Origin: Acanthochlamys bracteata
Taxonomy: Eukaryota > Streptophyta > Magnoliopsida > Pandanales > Velloziaceae
NCBI GenBank assembly: GCA_019914995.1
Contig: CM034130.1
Coordinates: 7,502,001-7,566,000 of the forward strand
Reading direction: 5' to 3'
Length of the DNA: 64,000 nt
Within the stretch, counting starts at the first letter, position 1. Each line of letters begins with the position of its first letter. This document shows positions 46,995 to 59,900 of this stretch, piece by piece. Position numbers and translations under genes: made by a program. Below the pieces are notes generated by a model that was given only the letters and a program-made list of their open reading frames with translations, did no database searches and was not told the DNA's origin.

Positions 46995-48236
46995 GTAGCA
47001 TAGTTGTTGTACTATAGATAAAGAGTCCTTAGCTGCCAATCAGTTGATCAAATTGTAGACGTGGGTTTCCATTAATGCTCGATGTAGGCGGTATCTAGTT
47101 TTGATTGGATTCAATTAGAAAACCACACTGTATAGATTGTAGATAAAGGGAAGCGAAGTATTTGACAAATATAGCTGCAATTTGTATATATTAGCAAGTC
47201 AATGATAGTTTATACTTTTTTTGATGTAGTTGATGTCGAGATCGGGTGGGTGTGAAGTCAACCACAAATGAAAATTTCAATCCAGTAGTTCTTGAAGGGC
47301 GTGACGGTGTTGGATATTGACAAAGTAAAAGATTACGCTTTGATTGCAAGTGAAAATGAATTGTTACCAGCGAACAACACTGCTGCTTCGCAGTTTAAAG
47401 TCAAGTATTCTTCTATGAATGGCATATGTTCTTATGAGATAAAGTATCTAATAAAAGCACTTCAAGTGAAAAAGAGTTAAAAGGACTTGCTTACTTGCGA
47501 CAAAAAGATCAAAAAATAAATTTTAAAAAAAGATTTATTGAAAAATTAATCTTTGAAAATAAATGTATAAAATTTAAGAAGTTCTCTGGTAGTGTTTCTT
47601 TTAAGAAAGAAAGTTGAGTGATTTTAATAAGTAAACAAGTCCGTGGATGAACTCCAACTGAACTAATGTTTGAGAAGACCGTATTCCGGCAAAAATAGGG
47701 GGGGAAAAATGAGCAAACCAGAAAACGTCGACGGCAGTATTCAAACCTGCGCAGGCAAAGGCCAGCAGATCTGTCTCCTTAACCACTTGAACATATCGAC
47801 GCTGTTTCAAAATTACAGTCCTATTAGACGGCAAGTTTTGACGTACTCAAATTTGACTTGCGTATGCAGAAAATCCTTTCCCTTGTTAGACAGTCAGCCA
47901 CAAATTTCACTACCAATTTAGTTTTGGTAGATGACTAATCCAGATGCTTCAACTAAGCATGAAATTTCAAAGGTCACTAGCACTTTCGATTATAGGTGCA
48001 AAGAAAAGAGCTACAGTCACACGTTTGAGCAATGCTGAGAATACAATAACCTGTGTAAACATTCGGTGTGAAACAATAATACATATGCAGGATCCGACAA
48101 CCAGTACAAAAATGCCATTGCAAGTGAGTGCAAATGCGTACCCAGTCCATCTCAAAAGTCAAATAAACGATGGACACAAAATAATCAAAGATGCTGATCT
48201 ATATTATAGGATAGATTGCGCTCGGTGTTTTCACTT
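46995..48236. other. Intergenic region between convergent TCP11 and RPAC2 genes
   Basis: Holds the 3' UTRs of both genes (about 46995-47220 and 47990-48236). The middle has no recognised gene. Confidence 0.4.
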
Positions 48237-49639
48237 TCATGGTTCATCCATATTCATTTGCTCAAGAGGCTGGCTAACTTTGTGATCAGCAACCACCTTA
48301 TCAAATGTGGTTCTTACATGCTTGCACATGAACATAAGATTCTGAAGTGCATCCTTTAACACGTCTTTTGCCGGATCACCTGTAACCCAAATAGTTGAAA
48401 AATTACAGTGCAAGACTTCCAAGTATAACTAAGCATGTAAGGAAGAATTGCCATTTCAAAATTTACATGCAAACAAAAATACTTTTAGATTCATACTAAA
48501 CCGTCTGGCAAGCTATCACAAAACCTCAATTCTGAATTTAAGGCAACTTACAATGCAGCAAATAATTATAAAAGATGCGAACTACTTTGCCTAATGATAG
48601 TGAGTAATTTAGTTTGGCTATGGACCAGCCAAACAACGAGCATAGGACTGGCAATCACAAGTTCCTAGAGTGCCTTTGGAGAATGCTAAATTGCCTAAGA
48701 TAAAATTGTATGAGAATCATGTTGTAAGCTCCTGTTATCGTGAAAAGAGCAAATATCCTAAACCAAAGACTCAACCATCAGATGTATGTCAACATGTTTG
48801 TACACATTTATAAGATAACAAGAAGAAAATGGACACATCATTCAACTATTGACAGGTGAAAACAGCTAATACTAAGAGGTGGCATACCTGTTGTCTGAAC
48901 CCTTATATTAACCTTGTTATCAGAAGGATGAGGGATACTATACCCACAATATTCCACCCTTGGGCTGCATAAGAAGTTAAAATCAAATAACAGGATGCAG
49001 AAAGATGCAGAAATCTACAAAATACATGTAATAAAGTGAAAAGGAAAAGATTTGGACATGATTACAACAAGTGAATGAAAGGTAAACAAAAATTTCCTTT
49101 TGATTACTACTAGGTTCATATACTAGAACCTTTTGGAAATAGTATAACAAAACTGCAGTTAATGTGATGATATGTTACATAATACAAATCCCACTCTAAC
49201 CTATACATCTGACTGAAAATTTCAAGTCTCCTTATTTCTTAAGAGGATTTAGTTACTTCAAGTCTCCTTATTTCTTAAAAGAATTTACTTACTCATTCAT
49301 ATCTCTCTAGACAGATCTCCACTTGTTATAGAAGAATAGACTTAACATTGACATATCAAACACATGCCACAATCATCCAAGTAAATACCATTCAATTTCA
49401 CTAAATTTCAGAAATTTTACCAAACAAAAAATGCGAAATACAACAAGAATTAATAATAATATCAACATGCAGAAAAGAAAAACTGCAATAATGTAATTAC
49501 AACAAAACTAACAGAGAAGATTATCTGGAGGAGCTCACTCTTGATTTAAGGTGTATCTAACAGAATTGGCCAAGGTGTGATCTTCATCGGCCAGAGAGAA
49601 GGTTGATTTCTTCAAATCCACCAGAGAACCGTGTTCCAT
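48237..49639 (-). CDS. RPAC2: RNA polymerase I and III subunit RPAC2 (AC19), RPB11-like
   Basis: Small assembly subunit shared by RNA polymerases I and III; it pairs with AC40 as RPB11 pairs with RPB3. Exons: 49639-49539, 48964-48888, 48379-48237; 321 bp, 106 aa, all GT-AG. Diagnostic words: [38 protein letters not shown] and [19 protein letters not shown], matching the DHTLGN-LRY and EFCGYTTTHPSE motifs of the human subunit. The C-terminal helix ([17 protein letters not shown]) ends in a short acidic tail. A leader intron (49654-49843) probably lies upstream. The presumed 5' leader also carries AGGGTTTTA near 49929, a telo-box-like word common in ribosome-biogenesis genes. Confidence 0.94.
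49218..49278. repeat. Short direct repeat in RPAC2 intron 1
   Basis: TTCAAGTCTCCTTATTTCTT occurs at about 49218 and 49257, both followed by (A)AGA(A/G)ATTTA-like sequence; a 39-bp period duplication. Confidence 0.8.
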
Positions 49640-49653
49640 GACAGACTATCCCG

Positions 49654-49843
49654 CTAATTCAAGCATCAAAAACAATTCAGAGAAAGTTGATTTACTTCAA
49701 AATTTTGTTTTATAAGAGATTAATCAACAAAAATATGTAAAAAAAAAAAGAAAAAAAAAACTTAAAGAGTTCGAAACTCGACAACCTAAATAAGGAAGAA
49801 CATGAAATAACAAAACTCACTGATACCAATTATAAGAGATTAC
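49654..49843 (-). other. Probable 5' UTR intron of RPAC2
   Basis: On the gene strand, donor AATCAG/GTAATCTC (intron starts at 49843) and acceptor TTGAATTAG (ends at 49654) bracket a stretch with a long T-rich run. The ATG follows 15 bp after the acceptor. Based on splice signals only. Confidence 0.6.
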
Positions 49844-49999
49844 CTGATTCAGAAAATTTCGATTCGGATGAAGAACGATGAAGGAAAAGCGTGGAATAGA
49901 TGGCAGAGAAAAGAGATGGTTTTAGGGGGAGGGTTTTATCGATTATACACCCTGCGATCATTTAGTGCGTGTTTTAAATTAGCATCTTAAATTAGCGTA

Positions 50000-50265
50000 A
50001 CTGAATTTTATAAAAAATAAAAAATAAAATAAAATGAAAATAGAGTTTAATATTTATATTTTAATAAATTTTAGAAATATGTTAAAAATTAAAAAATATA
50101 TTTGTATTAAAAAATTTATAAATAAAAAAATTAGAACTGAAATTTTATATATAAAAATAAAGTTTTAAATTTTTTATGTAATTAAAATATATAAATTATT
50201 TAAAACTCAAAATTTGATTAAAAAAATAAAATTTCTGATATTTAAAACACTTTTTTATAGATTTA
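50000..50265 (+). repeat. Dispersed AT-rich repeat, copy 2
   Basis: Same-orientation homologue of 38930-39185, sharing ordered A/T words over about 230 bp (see that entry). It lies just upstream of RPAC2 and could influence its promoter. Confidence 0.65.
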
Positions 50266-50550
50266 TATTATGTCAACATTTAAGCCATACTTTATTTGTA
50301 AATAACTCCGCTTTTTTTTATTTTAAATTTTGGGTTCCACTAATATATAATTTTTGGTTCCGCTGATACATTAATGAAGGTACCTTAAAATTTTGTTGTA
50401 ATATATATATAACTTTCTGATTCTTTTAAGCTAAAGAATAAGCTCATTATATAAAAAAATTTATCAAAATTTCTTTCTAAAGTACTTTTTCCTAACCAAT
50501 CACAAAATAAAGTCCGGGTAGTTTTGTCTTAGAGTTCAGAAAAGCATGTT

Positions 50551-50779
50551 AGAGCGTATTTGAGAGTACTTAAAAAAAAATGAAAATAAAAATATTTTTA
50601 TTTTATTTTGATAAATAAGTTTTATTATTTGATTTTAGAAAAATAAAAAAAATTATTACGTAATTTTTTTATATTTTTAAATTTAAATAAATTGCATTAA
50701 ATATTATAAAAATTTTATTAAAATATAAATTAAAAAATTAAAAACTATTTTTAAAAATTGCTTCGCCAAACGCGCCTTA
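50551..50779. mobile_element. MITE-like element with GCGTATTTGAG / CCAAACGCGCC ends
   Basis: Left end AGAGCGTATTTGAGAGTAC; reverse complement of the right end is AAGGCGCGTTTGGCGAAGC. A/T interior of about 190 bp. Clear member of the GCGTTTGG family. Confidence 0.55.
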
Positions 50780-50829
50780 TAGATGTCTCGTTACACGAAG
50801 CTGTAATCTATTTCACATCCCTATTAGGT

Positions 50830-51030
50830 GGCGTTGAGCTATGCTTTTCTAAAAAGCAACTCATATTTTTAAAAATAATTTATAATACTTTTAAAAAAAT
50901 TAAAATAAAAAACTTTGTATATACATATATATAGTTTTTAAAATAAAAAATAAATTTTATTTTGAAAAATTTTAAACTATTTTTTATTTTTAAAATATTT
51001 TATTTTATAAGTATTTCTAAACATTTCGTT
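50830..51030. repeat. AT-rich MITE-like repeat, decayed
   Basis: Starts GGCGTTGAGCTATGCTTTTC; ends AAGTATTTCTAAACATTTCG, an inverted-type end of the same family. A/T interior. Confidence 0.4.
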
Positions 51031-51083
51031 GATACTTGCAATGATAGTGAAATGAAAATGAGTGACAAGAAGTTTTATCGATA

Positions 51084-51215
51084 ACGTAGGTCTGGAGCAA
51101 CTGAGTTTGGATCGTGTTGTTGTTATTGGTAATGTAGGTCTGGAGCAACTTCTTGTTATTGCAGCTACAAACCGTCCAGACAAAGATTGATCCAGCCCTT
51201 CTTAGACCAGGTCCT
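51084..51215 (+). pseudogene. AAA-ATPase (CIP111/CDC48-type) gene remnant
   Basis: Translation of 51130-51170 gives LEQLLVIAATNRPDK; the expected IDPALLRPG follows only after a one-base frame change, because GACAAAGATTGATCC carries an extra A. AATNRPDxIDxALxRPG is the second region of homology of type II AAA ATPases, and the wording is closest to plant CIP111. The element also contains a partial tandem duplication of GTAGGTCTGGAGCAACT (51088 and 51134). No flanking AAA domain sequence is recognisable. It is a dead fragment. Confidence 0.6.
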
Positions 51216-52440
51216 CCTTACTCATAGTTCACAACATTAACTCAATTTCCTGCAAAATAGTTCTTTTATCTACATCTGCAATCGCTCTCTCTTTTACTCT
51301 TTTCATTTCTTTGTCCCTTTTAACTCAAGAAATTTCTCAACCAAGATGTAGTTACCATATGATCTATCTCAGTAGGCTTTCTATGCTATTGCCAATGAGT
51401 ACATTACACTTACTTGCCATTGATCCTTCTAAATGGCATTTAACCTCGTTAGGAAGTTTGGAGATAATCTGAAATACTGATAAGATCGGTCTTGGAAAGA
51501 GTTCACTCCTCAAATCTTGAATTCTATCAGGAACTTGGAGCACAGTTTAGGGATCTCTTTGACAGTGGGCCGGAAAAGCAGAGTGAAACCTGATCTGATC
51601 TACATGAAAGTACATATGACTTTCTGTGTTGAAATGCTTTCCTCCTGTTACAAGAAGGCCCTGGTAAATGCTTACCCTAATTTTGTTTAAATAATTTGTG
51701 TTTCTTCCATGGTCAGAGGTGCTCTTCTAGTTAGTTATACATGATCACTTTGTTTGCTATGGTCCAACTCAAGGCAGCTGTTCTTTATTGGCCTATTGAG
51801 ATCTCAATGTCTTCTTGTGTGCATTTGAGTGATCATGCTGTTGCAAGGTTTATAGCTTAGAAGATATGCTGCTTATTATGGAAGATTGTGTACTGCAGAC
51901 TCATGTAAAATGAGAACTTCATGCAGGAAAAAAATAAAGCATGTTTATGTTCGTTTCCAGTCAATTCCAGCATCATTCAAGTTATGTTTCTTACATCTGT
52001 GCTTCTCTCCCTTTCTGATACTTAAGTTTTCTGATATTCCTATACAATTGTTTGTTTGTATCTAAGACTTGAGGGGGAGGTATCTTTCTCAAATTATCAT
52101 TAGGAGCTATTTCTAGCTCTTTTTTCAAGTTAGAATCAAAATTGAGGCAAAGGACAGTTCTCATCCTTAGTAGTAAAGGAAAGAAAATTAAAAAGAGAGA
52201 TACCCATTTCAAAGATACTGCATTGATCAAATTGTTCTGAACTTGATAATAAACTGAGTCTTTAGATTCTATATGATTAATCCGAGTGACTGCTATATTA
52301 CAATAAAATGTTCATGAACAAGCCTTATACTTCATGCTCGTAAAAGGTTTTGTTCTGAAACAAAACTTTACATCAGAGGGCTAACCAAGGAGCAAACTGC
52401 TTATGTTACAAATGAAAAGTTATCGCTTTCCTTCAGGGTA
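51216..52440. other. Region downstream of MPH1
   Basis: No intact gene. It may contain more debris of the AAA remnant (51470-51600) but I could not align it. Sequence next to 52440 is likely MPH1 3' UTR. Confidence 0.35.
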
Positions 52441-54118
52441 CTAAGCTTGAACTTCTGGAGCAGTAGGAGCTTCAATTTCTGGTTGAGCTTCTGAAGACAT
52501 TTGAGATTCAGAAGGTATTGAAGCTTCTACAGTAGAAGAAACTTGAGATTCAGAAGGATTAGAAGCTTCTATAGTGGCTGAACTTTGCATTTCAGGATTA
52601 ACCGAAGCTTCAAAAGTGCTGACTGGCTTGAACTTGGTGACGTAGTAACTCAAGGGAGGCCCCGAGTAGTTTGAGGTCTGTATTTGAGGTGGATTTTTGC
52701 TGACTTGTATGAGAATTGAAGAGGCTGCAGCTATGGATATGAGAGCTAATCCGCCAATTATTGCAGCAGTGTTCTCAGAACCATCTGCTGATTTACCTGA
52801 ACTTCCTGAGCTTATTGCACTTTCTGCTACATATACTGTTGGCTGAAAAACATCATGTTAACTCAACTGAAGAAACTCAACATAGAACAATGAATTAGGT
52901 ATGCTTTATGGTTGCCAAGAAATTTTCTGAGCATCTATCTTTTATTTTTGCTAAAAGCTTATCATGTAGTTCAGATTCTCATAATGCAAACTCGATTCAT
53001 CAGCAACTCTGGATGATTTTACTATAGTTTTCCTAGTCTTAGCAGTGGATTATAGTATAACTTCAGGTACTCAACAAGCTAAGATAATGTCTGCGGTTAA
53101 GACTCAAACAGCATACGTTTGGTTTCATGGTCTAAGCATCGGTGATGTACTACTATAAATCTGAAATATCATTATCAGAATAACATGTAGACCATTGAGA
53201 AAAATTGAGGTATGCCTCTAGAATCAAACAATCAACAGATTCAGAAAGCTAAGGTTGAATTGTAATCACTTCGGAATCCAAGCAGACAATATTTGTAACT
53301 TGTGAAGTATTTCCAAATCATATGGAGCATGATTAGAAAATTTTAAAGCAAACCTCAACAGAGTAAATGTTTGTTTGTCCGGCGGTGTCTTTCTCCACAT
53401 AACCTGTCCAGCCTTTCTTCCGAGGAGGATATGTTCCTGCAACTTTAGTTTTCTCCCCAGCTAGCCATTCCATGCTAACCTTTCCCACCTGTTGTTTACT
53501 TCATAAATTAATTTCTTTCCATTCATTAAACATTTTATCAAGATAGTGAAGATGAATCAGAATAAGTATGAAACTACAACAAAGCAAAAATACTACTTGA
53601 TTATGATGCTGTTCCTCAAATGGCAATCAAGCAAATTTCGGAAGCCAGAATTGATGAAGGAGATTGTTACTCAAGCCAAGATTCACAATTTAGATATTTC
53701 AGATTATGAAATTTTGTTCGAAATCTAACAATGTAAATTAACTTACAATACCCAAAATATTTGCATCATTCTGTTCCTAGTATCTCCTATATGTATCAAA
53801 TTAATAGCTACCAGTTGCTCTTCCACGCAAAAAGTTCCACGAACAACCAAAAATAACTCAACTTTTCTTGAAAATAGAAGAAAAAATAATCAGTAGTAAA
53901 CTTGATTGGGTTTCCTCGACTAAAAAACAAAGCTCTGGCTGAAGAAAAATGACCTCTTTATCTGGTGCACACTCCTCAGCGTTGCAGTCAGATTCTTCAG
54001 CACTGGCACTCACTGTGAAGCTTAGCGGTCTCCTCTGAAACCTTCTTGTATAGATTCTTTGTGATGAAGTGAATGCCGCAGCAGCAGCAGCAGCAGCAGT
54101 AGCAGCAGAGCAAGCCAT
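52441..54118 (-). CDS. MPH1: MPH1 (Maintenance of PSII under High light 1), chloroplast thylakoid protein
   Basis: Plant thylakoid membrane protein that protects photosystem II under strong light. Exons: 54118-53954, 53488-53354, 52842-52441; 702 bp, 233 aa, all GT-AG in phase 0. The N-terminus is a chloroplast transit peptide with a run of Ala encoded by GCA/GCT/GCC repeats. The conserved core reads VGKVSMEWLAGEKTKVAGTY, PPRKKGWTGYVEKDTAGQTN and IYSVEPTVYVAESAISSG. One membrane segment lies at about 125-147 (TAAIIGGLALISIAAASSIL). After PPLSYYVTKFKP the acidic Ser/Pro/Glu tail has three imperfect repeats of about 14 residues (core EASNPSESQVS). Assignment rests on recall of the Arabidopsis sequence. 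Confidence 0.92.
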
Positions 54119-54146
54119 TGAGGTCTCCCTGCTATGCTATCTCCCC

Positions 54147-54170
54147 TGCCTCTCTCTCTCTCTCTCTCTT
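54147..54170 (-). repeat. (CT)n/(GA)n microsatellite in MPH1 5' leader
   Basis: CT run about 30 bp upstream of the MPH1 ATG (GA-rich on the gene strand), probably within the 5' UTR. Confidence 0.8.
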
Positions 54171-54339
54171 TTGGTGTTGGTGTTTCTGCTCTGTTTGGTT
54201 TTGTGATGCAATTGCAAGAGAAGGAACACATGTTGATTACTAGCCAGAGGTTAGTGATGGATGAGATTTCGTATCGTAGATAGATAGAACAAACGCAAGA
54301 CCCCACGAACGGTCTAACATTTCAGGCCCAGAAACACCA

Positions 54340-56560
54340 GGGCATGTTTTATAATTGCTTATTAATTCTAATAAGCTTCTTTTCAACTCTAACAAAATTA
54401 TACATAACTTTTTTAAAATATTTTCTAAAAATTTAAAAAATATAAATAAAATATAGATTATAAATAGTTATATGTATAATTTTTATATTTTAAATCTTTA
54501 TAATGTAATATATTTAAAAGTTTTTTTTCAAAATATATTGCCGGCTCGAGAAACAAGAACATGTTTCTTGCAAATTTTGATTTCCGTTATTTTATATACT
54601 TTATATTAAATTTTAATTTCATTAAAATTTTATTTTAGATTTTATTTTATATATTTTAATTATTATTTTTATCGAAATCTATTTTTATATAAATTTTTTT
54701 CAACGAAATTCATTATGTTATAAAACACTCAAAATTATTCAAACTGCGGTCTTCAATGACCAAGATAAATTTCTAGGTAACGATCTCACCCACATATAGT
54801 AGATTGTATGTGCTGTGAAAACTGAAACAAAACTCGATTGCTATTCTATTTCAACCAACATATAAAATGAAGGACTGTTCAAGTTTTATCTACACTACTG
54901 ATAGAGTCAGTTTATGATCCGTTGAAAAAAATATACCGTGACCATTTAATCACAGATACACGCTAAATTCTTCACTCCATCTAAACAAATTTTTTTTTCA
55001 TTAAATTTTAAAAGATTTTAATAGTTTGTTTAAATGTATGCTGATTTAATTGTATATCATATCTAATTCTAAAGTAAATATTATCTTACACTATTTCTAA
55101 AAGTAATATATGCTCCACTACGTCTATAATTCATATTTAAATTAAAAATTAAAACATAGTATTTGCATAATAAATACAAACATTAAATTAAAATCATTCT
55201 TGAAAAATTCTAACAAGTTTAGTGTATAACTCGTTGCAATCAAATAATCAAATAAAAACGATATAATTAGTAAAATAACCACTTTCATAGCACAGGTGTC
55301 GCCTAGTTCTCCATGATACGAGAATATTAAGTGCAGCTTTCACAAATAAAAAAAAAATAACCAGCATAAAAGTACGTTTGGCATTATTTTTTAAATGCTT
55401 ATCATTTTAAATAAACAATTCCTATTTCATAAATATCTTTAAACGTCTCTATAAATATATATAATTACAAGTTATGAAGAGATTAGAAAAACAAGTAATG
55501 AAAAAGACCTTATTCCCTGTTACAGAATTTGTACCTGTAGACAAGTACGTATTTTTTTTCAGTCAATACGCATAAGACTAGATGAAGACCAGCTAATTCA
55601 GATCCCGTCAGCAACAAATAAGATATACAGTTGCATGAACTGCATCAAGATTGAAGAACCTTTTGCATCTACAACATCAGTTTAGCGCATTCAGGCACAT
55701 CAGAAATTATTCAGGCACAAATTTTATTATTGGTTTTCGGTTTTCTTACTTTTTTATATCTTTTCTTTAAGTTCAATGTTTTACCATACTTTAATTATTA
55801 TTAAATTTTATTTTTACTTTCAAATTAAATTTTATTTTTATCAAAACTTTCAAATTTACTTAAGATATTTTTGAATATTTTATTTCTATCAAATTCTACT
55901 TCTTATCTAATTTTATTTTTATAAAATTATTTTTGAACTTATTTTTATACTTAGTAAATAGATAGACTTTATTTGCCACGTAAATATGGGTGCCTTTTTT
56001 TAATCACTTTTTTTATTAAGAAGTCATTTTAAATTTACTTTTAATTACAAAATTAACATAAGAAATCACTTCTAATATATTTTTCAATACAAAAAAACAC
56101 ATCACTTATAATAATACTATTTCTAACAATTTATTTTTAAAAACTCACTTCTAAAGAATTTATTTTTAAAATCAAAAAAACACACCCCATATGGACGTGT
56201 CAATGGCACGTTTGCGTGAGGATCCTTTGTTGACATTGTTGTCCGAAGGCTTAGGACGTAACAACGAGTCAAGGACCCTTTGTTGATCTAGTGGGCACTC
56301 TTTAACGGGCGATAGCCGACCTACTACAGTTATTAGTTCCCCGGGATAATAACATCCTCCATCTTGGAATGATCACAAAACATTTTTGCTTAATCAAGAA
56401 AGCAAATTGTTAGCAATAAAAATCAACCATTCAATCTAATTTATGCATTACAGCTGCTTTTTACTTTGAATCGATTTGATTTAAATCTTGTAGAGGAATT
56501 CAGTATGTTGTGAGCGAGCTAAGCTGTCGAAGGAAGAAAACCGTCCCTTTCTGATGAGAC
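54340..56560. other. AT-rich intergenic region between MPH1 and MLH1
   Basis: Contains AT-rich blocks resembling the MITE family (about 54345-54540, and 55370-55440 starting GTACGTTTGGCATTATT). No coding exon recognised. A less AT-rich patch at 56190-56350 has no recognisable protein. The region from about 56560 to 56900 is likely MLH1 3' flank. Confidence 0.4.
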
Positions 56561-56900
56561 TTCCTGAAAGAATTTTGGAGGGGAAAAACATAACTATGAT
56601 AACAAATTCAATGTCCATAAATAGAATCCTGAGGACTGGTTACATCGGATCTTTTGATCAGTTTACTAATTGCAGGTGAAGCAAAACACTTCCACCTGAA
56701 ATCATCTCAGAATCTTAAAATTCATGACTGCCAAAAACTTTATAAGAAGAGTATTGTCGTACATACTACTATATATTCACTTCCACTTCCTATAAGAACT
56801 TGTCAGTAGACACAAAATGTCCTTTTTCAAAATTTATTCACAAGATCGTTTGCTACAAGCATAACTTACATGGTAACTTGAATCCTTCAGGATGCTGCTT

Positions 56901-59900
56901 CTAGCACCTTTCAAAGATCTTGTAAAGCTTATCCAGGGATGCAACCTGTACATAGTTACAAAAGTTCATCACATGCTAAGCTTATACCGAACTTTTTGGA
57001 CATTATACTTCTTAGACATCATTTCACTTCAACAATCCAAATGCATAGGCAACAAGCTTTAACAGGAAAGAAATAATTACGTTAAGACTCTAGCTAAAAA
57101 CAAAGCATCCCTACTAACAAAGTCAGTTACGTTCAGGAAAGGAACTATGATATCAGTTGTTGACGATTATTTAGTATATAGGTAGTAAGTGTCGAACAGG
57201 ACCTGCACAAAAGTTCCATTTGTAGCCATTGAGTTCGGTGGTTTGAGGAAAAGCCTCATCGATGGGAATAGGACATGCTGAATAGTCCACTCTCGTTGAG
57301 CCCATGCTGCTTTTGCCTCACCAAGTAATTCTTCATCAACAATATCTTCTTCAGCACTCCCATCTAAACACCAAAATTGTTAACTACTATTCAGGAGGTC
57401 CATGAAAAGTCATTATCAAGCACTTATGCGGGGATTGCAAAATTACCTAAACTATGTTTGTTTATAGAAAATAAAAGAACACCCAGACATACATTAACAT
57501 CCTTCTCTCTTCTGGATGGAAATACATCACCCTTCTGCAGACTGAATATTGAAGGTGCAGAATAAAATAGAGTTGGCAGTTAAGCAGCATTATTTCTACA
57601 GCAACCTTTATAGCTAATCGTCTGTTTCATCTTGACGCATCATTCTATCTAGAAACACTACAGTACATCACTCCCACGTATTTCTGCACTTTTCCAACCA
57701 GTTAAGTACTCATTTTAACAACTTTGAACTGAAATGTAAACCAACTAATTCTGAAACCTCCAAAATAAGAGGAAAAACTCTGAGTTGCCCAGCATGCATC
57801 TACTAATTTTGGAGCGATAATATTGATCACTGAAAGTCACTTACCGACTTGATCATGTTTTTTTTCCTAAAGAAACTTAGCAAGATCAAATTTAAGTTTT
57901 TGCATTCTTATTCTGTTAAAAGCAACTACTTTTTATGATTTAAGGAGACAATCCTCATAATACTCAACAAGAGTATACAACACCTATAGGATCTTAAATT
58001 GATTTTGATGTGAGAATTAAATGTGTTCTTTAGCCTTCTTTCCACATTGAATCCAAGAAACACAACACAATTCTGTACAGAGACAAGCTAACAACAAAAG
58101 TTTTGAAGTTGAAAACAAACCACAAGTAGTTGACTTGTCAGAGGTGTCAGTGATGTTGGTCAGTTTATCTCTACTTTTCTTGTAAAACTGAATTCCATCG
58201 CCAGATGGATTTGGTAAAATAGGAGGATGTAATGCATAGAAGTTTGCAAGGGAAGCTGAAATTGTTTGCAAGCACTCCTTCTCATTGTCCCAGTCAACCT
58301 GTTATCATTCAATTGCTTACTATAATAACAAAGAAACAAAGAAGAGAAGCACATTTAGCTAAAAAGCATGCCAATAATAGTATATATGAATTCCATGTTC
58401 TTAAAATAGGACTAACTATTGTATGAAACCGTTTCATGCTGTCACTGCCTCCTCTCACCAACCATACTATCCATGTTTGGTGGATCCCACCAAATTGTGT
58501 GGTGAGGTGGGGCAGAAACACTATCAAATAGTTTATGTTGTCCCAAATCTGCAGGTGCTGAAGGAGGATGGATGCAGATATGGACTCACATCATTCCCGA
58601 GGCTCAGTAGGAACTCAGGAACATGATCCATGTCAGGAGTATGTTGGTCAAGTATCACGGGAAGCCTTATCAGATTCCCCTCTTGAATGTATATGGAGAA
58701 ATAATCATCGAGCATTTCAGCTTTCTGCTTAAGTAGCTCCGTATTCAACTGCTCAGAAGAATAACAAGGGTTAATAAATGATTTATGTCAAAACAACAGA
58801 GATGTGATATTGAGCGAGGTCTGCAATAAACTATTATCCTCACATAATTTTACTATAGAGAATATGCAGAAGCACATATCCACATTAAGTGTGACTAAGA
58901 ATCAATTTTGGTTGGCAAAACACCATATTCAGGTTCCGCCTTTTCCAAGTTCTTATGATCAAGACAGCACTTAAAGCTACCTATGAATTCATTTCCAACA
59001 TGGAGTTCGCAAAAATCCTTTCAAGTTTGACATTTCAAGTACAGAAAAAACTACTACAAAACTAACATAGGAAAACAAAATAACAAATTGTAATTAAGGG
59101 GATAGAAAAAAAATGAAAGCGATATAACTAGATCAATTTTAATGGATAACTTCATAAGGGTATACTTACCTCTGCAATCTTCTCTTTTAGGTCATCAGTC
59201 TCCATATCAGAAGGATCCAAGTCTTCCTCATTCAGTGCCATCATCAATAAATCTGGAATTGGGGCTGGTTCACTAAGTTGTATGGCGTTAAAGTGGGCAA
59301 ATCGTCGTATGACTTGCTGATACATGAGTTCCTTACTGACAACAAGTACCTCAGAAATTAAATCAATCTATAGCTAGCAAACTAGATAAACACTTGGACA
59401 CACACTTATAATTCTATGTTTACATCAAGAGAGCCAACAAAATTGTTGCACCAAAATTGATGCTGCACAGTTAGCATAATTGCCACAAAAAGAAATTCTC
59501 CTAAAGAAGCTGATAGTGTATGAAGCTAACAACCACCTTGAAACAATAGGCAAATTCTCTTCAAAATAAGACTGTGAACTCATTAACAGCTTTGACTAAT
59601 CTAATCATAAGTTCGAGTACCCAGGACCTCAGGTTATAGTTGGCTATTCAGATATACCATTTCACTCTGATAAGTAAAAAGATTGAGGGATGATATATAT
59701 CCTAGCAAAAATATCTGGGGTAAGAATCAGGCTATAAAATATCCAACGAGTCACCTACATATAAACTACCCAGTATACAAGCAAGACTGTGTAATCGAAT
59801 CCCACAAGATAAAGTACATCACAGTAAAATCGAGGTGTTCCTCATATCATGCAGTGCAGATGAAGTTACTATTACAATTTAATTTTCATGATGATGAAGT

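Noticed and set aside
47601..47834. 77-codon open frame on minus between TCP11 and RPAC2
   Set aside because: No known motif, short, and without splice context; likely chance.
51470..51700. Open stretch after the AAA remnant that might be its C-terminal exon
   Set aside because: No frame gives residues typical of AAA small subdomains; frames are interrupted.
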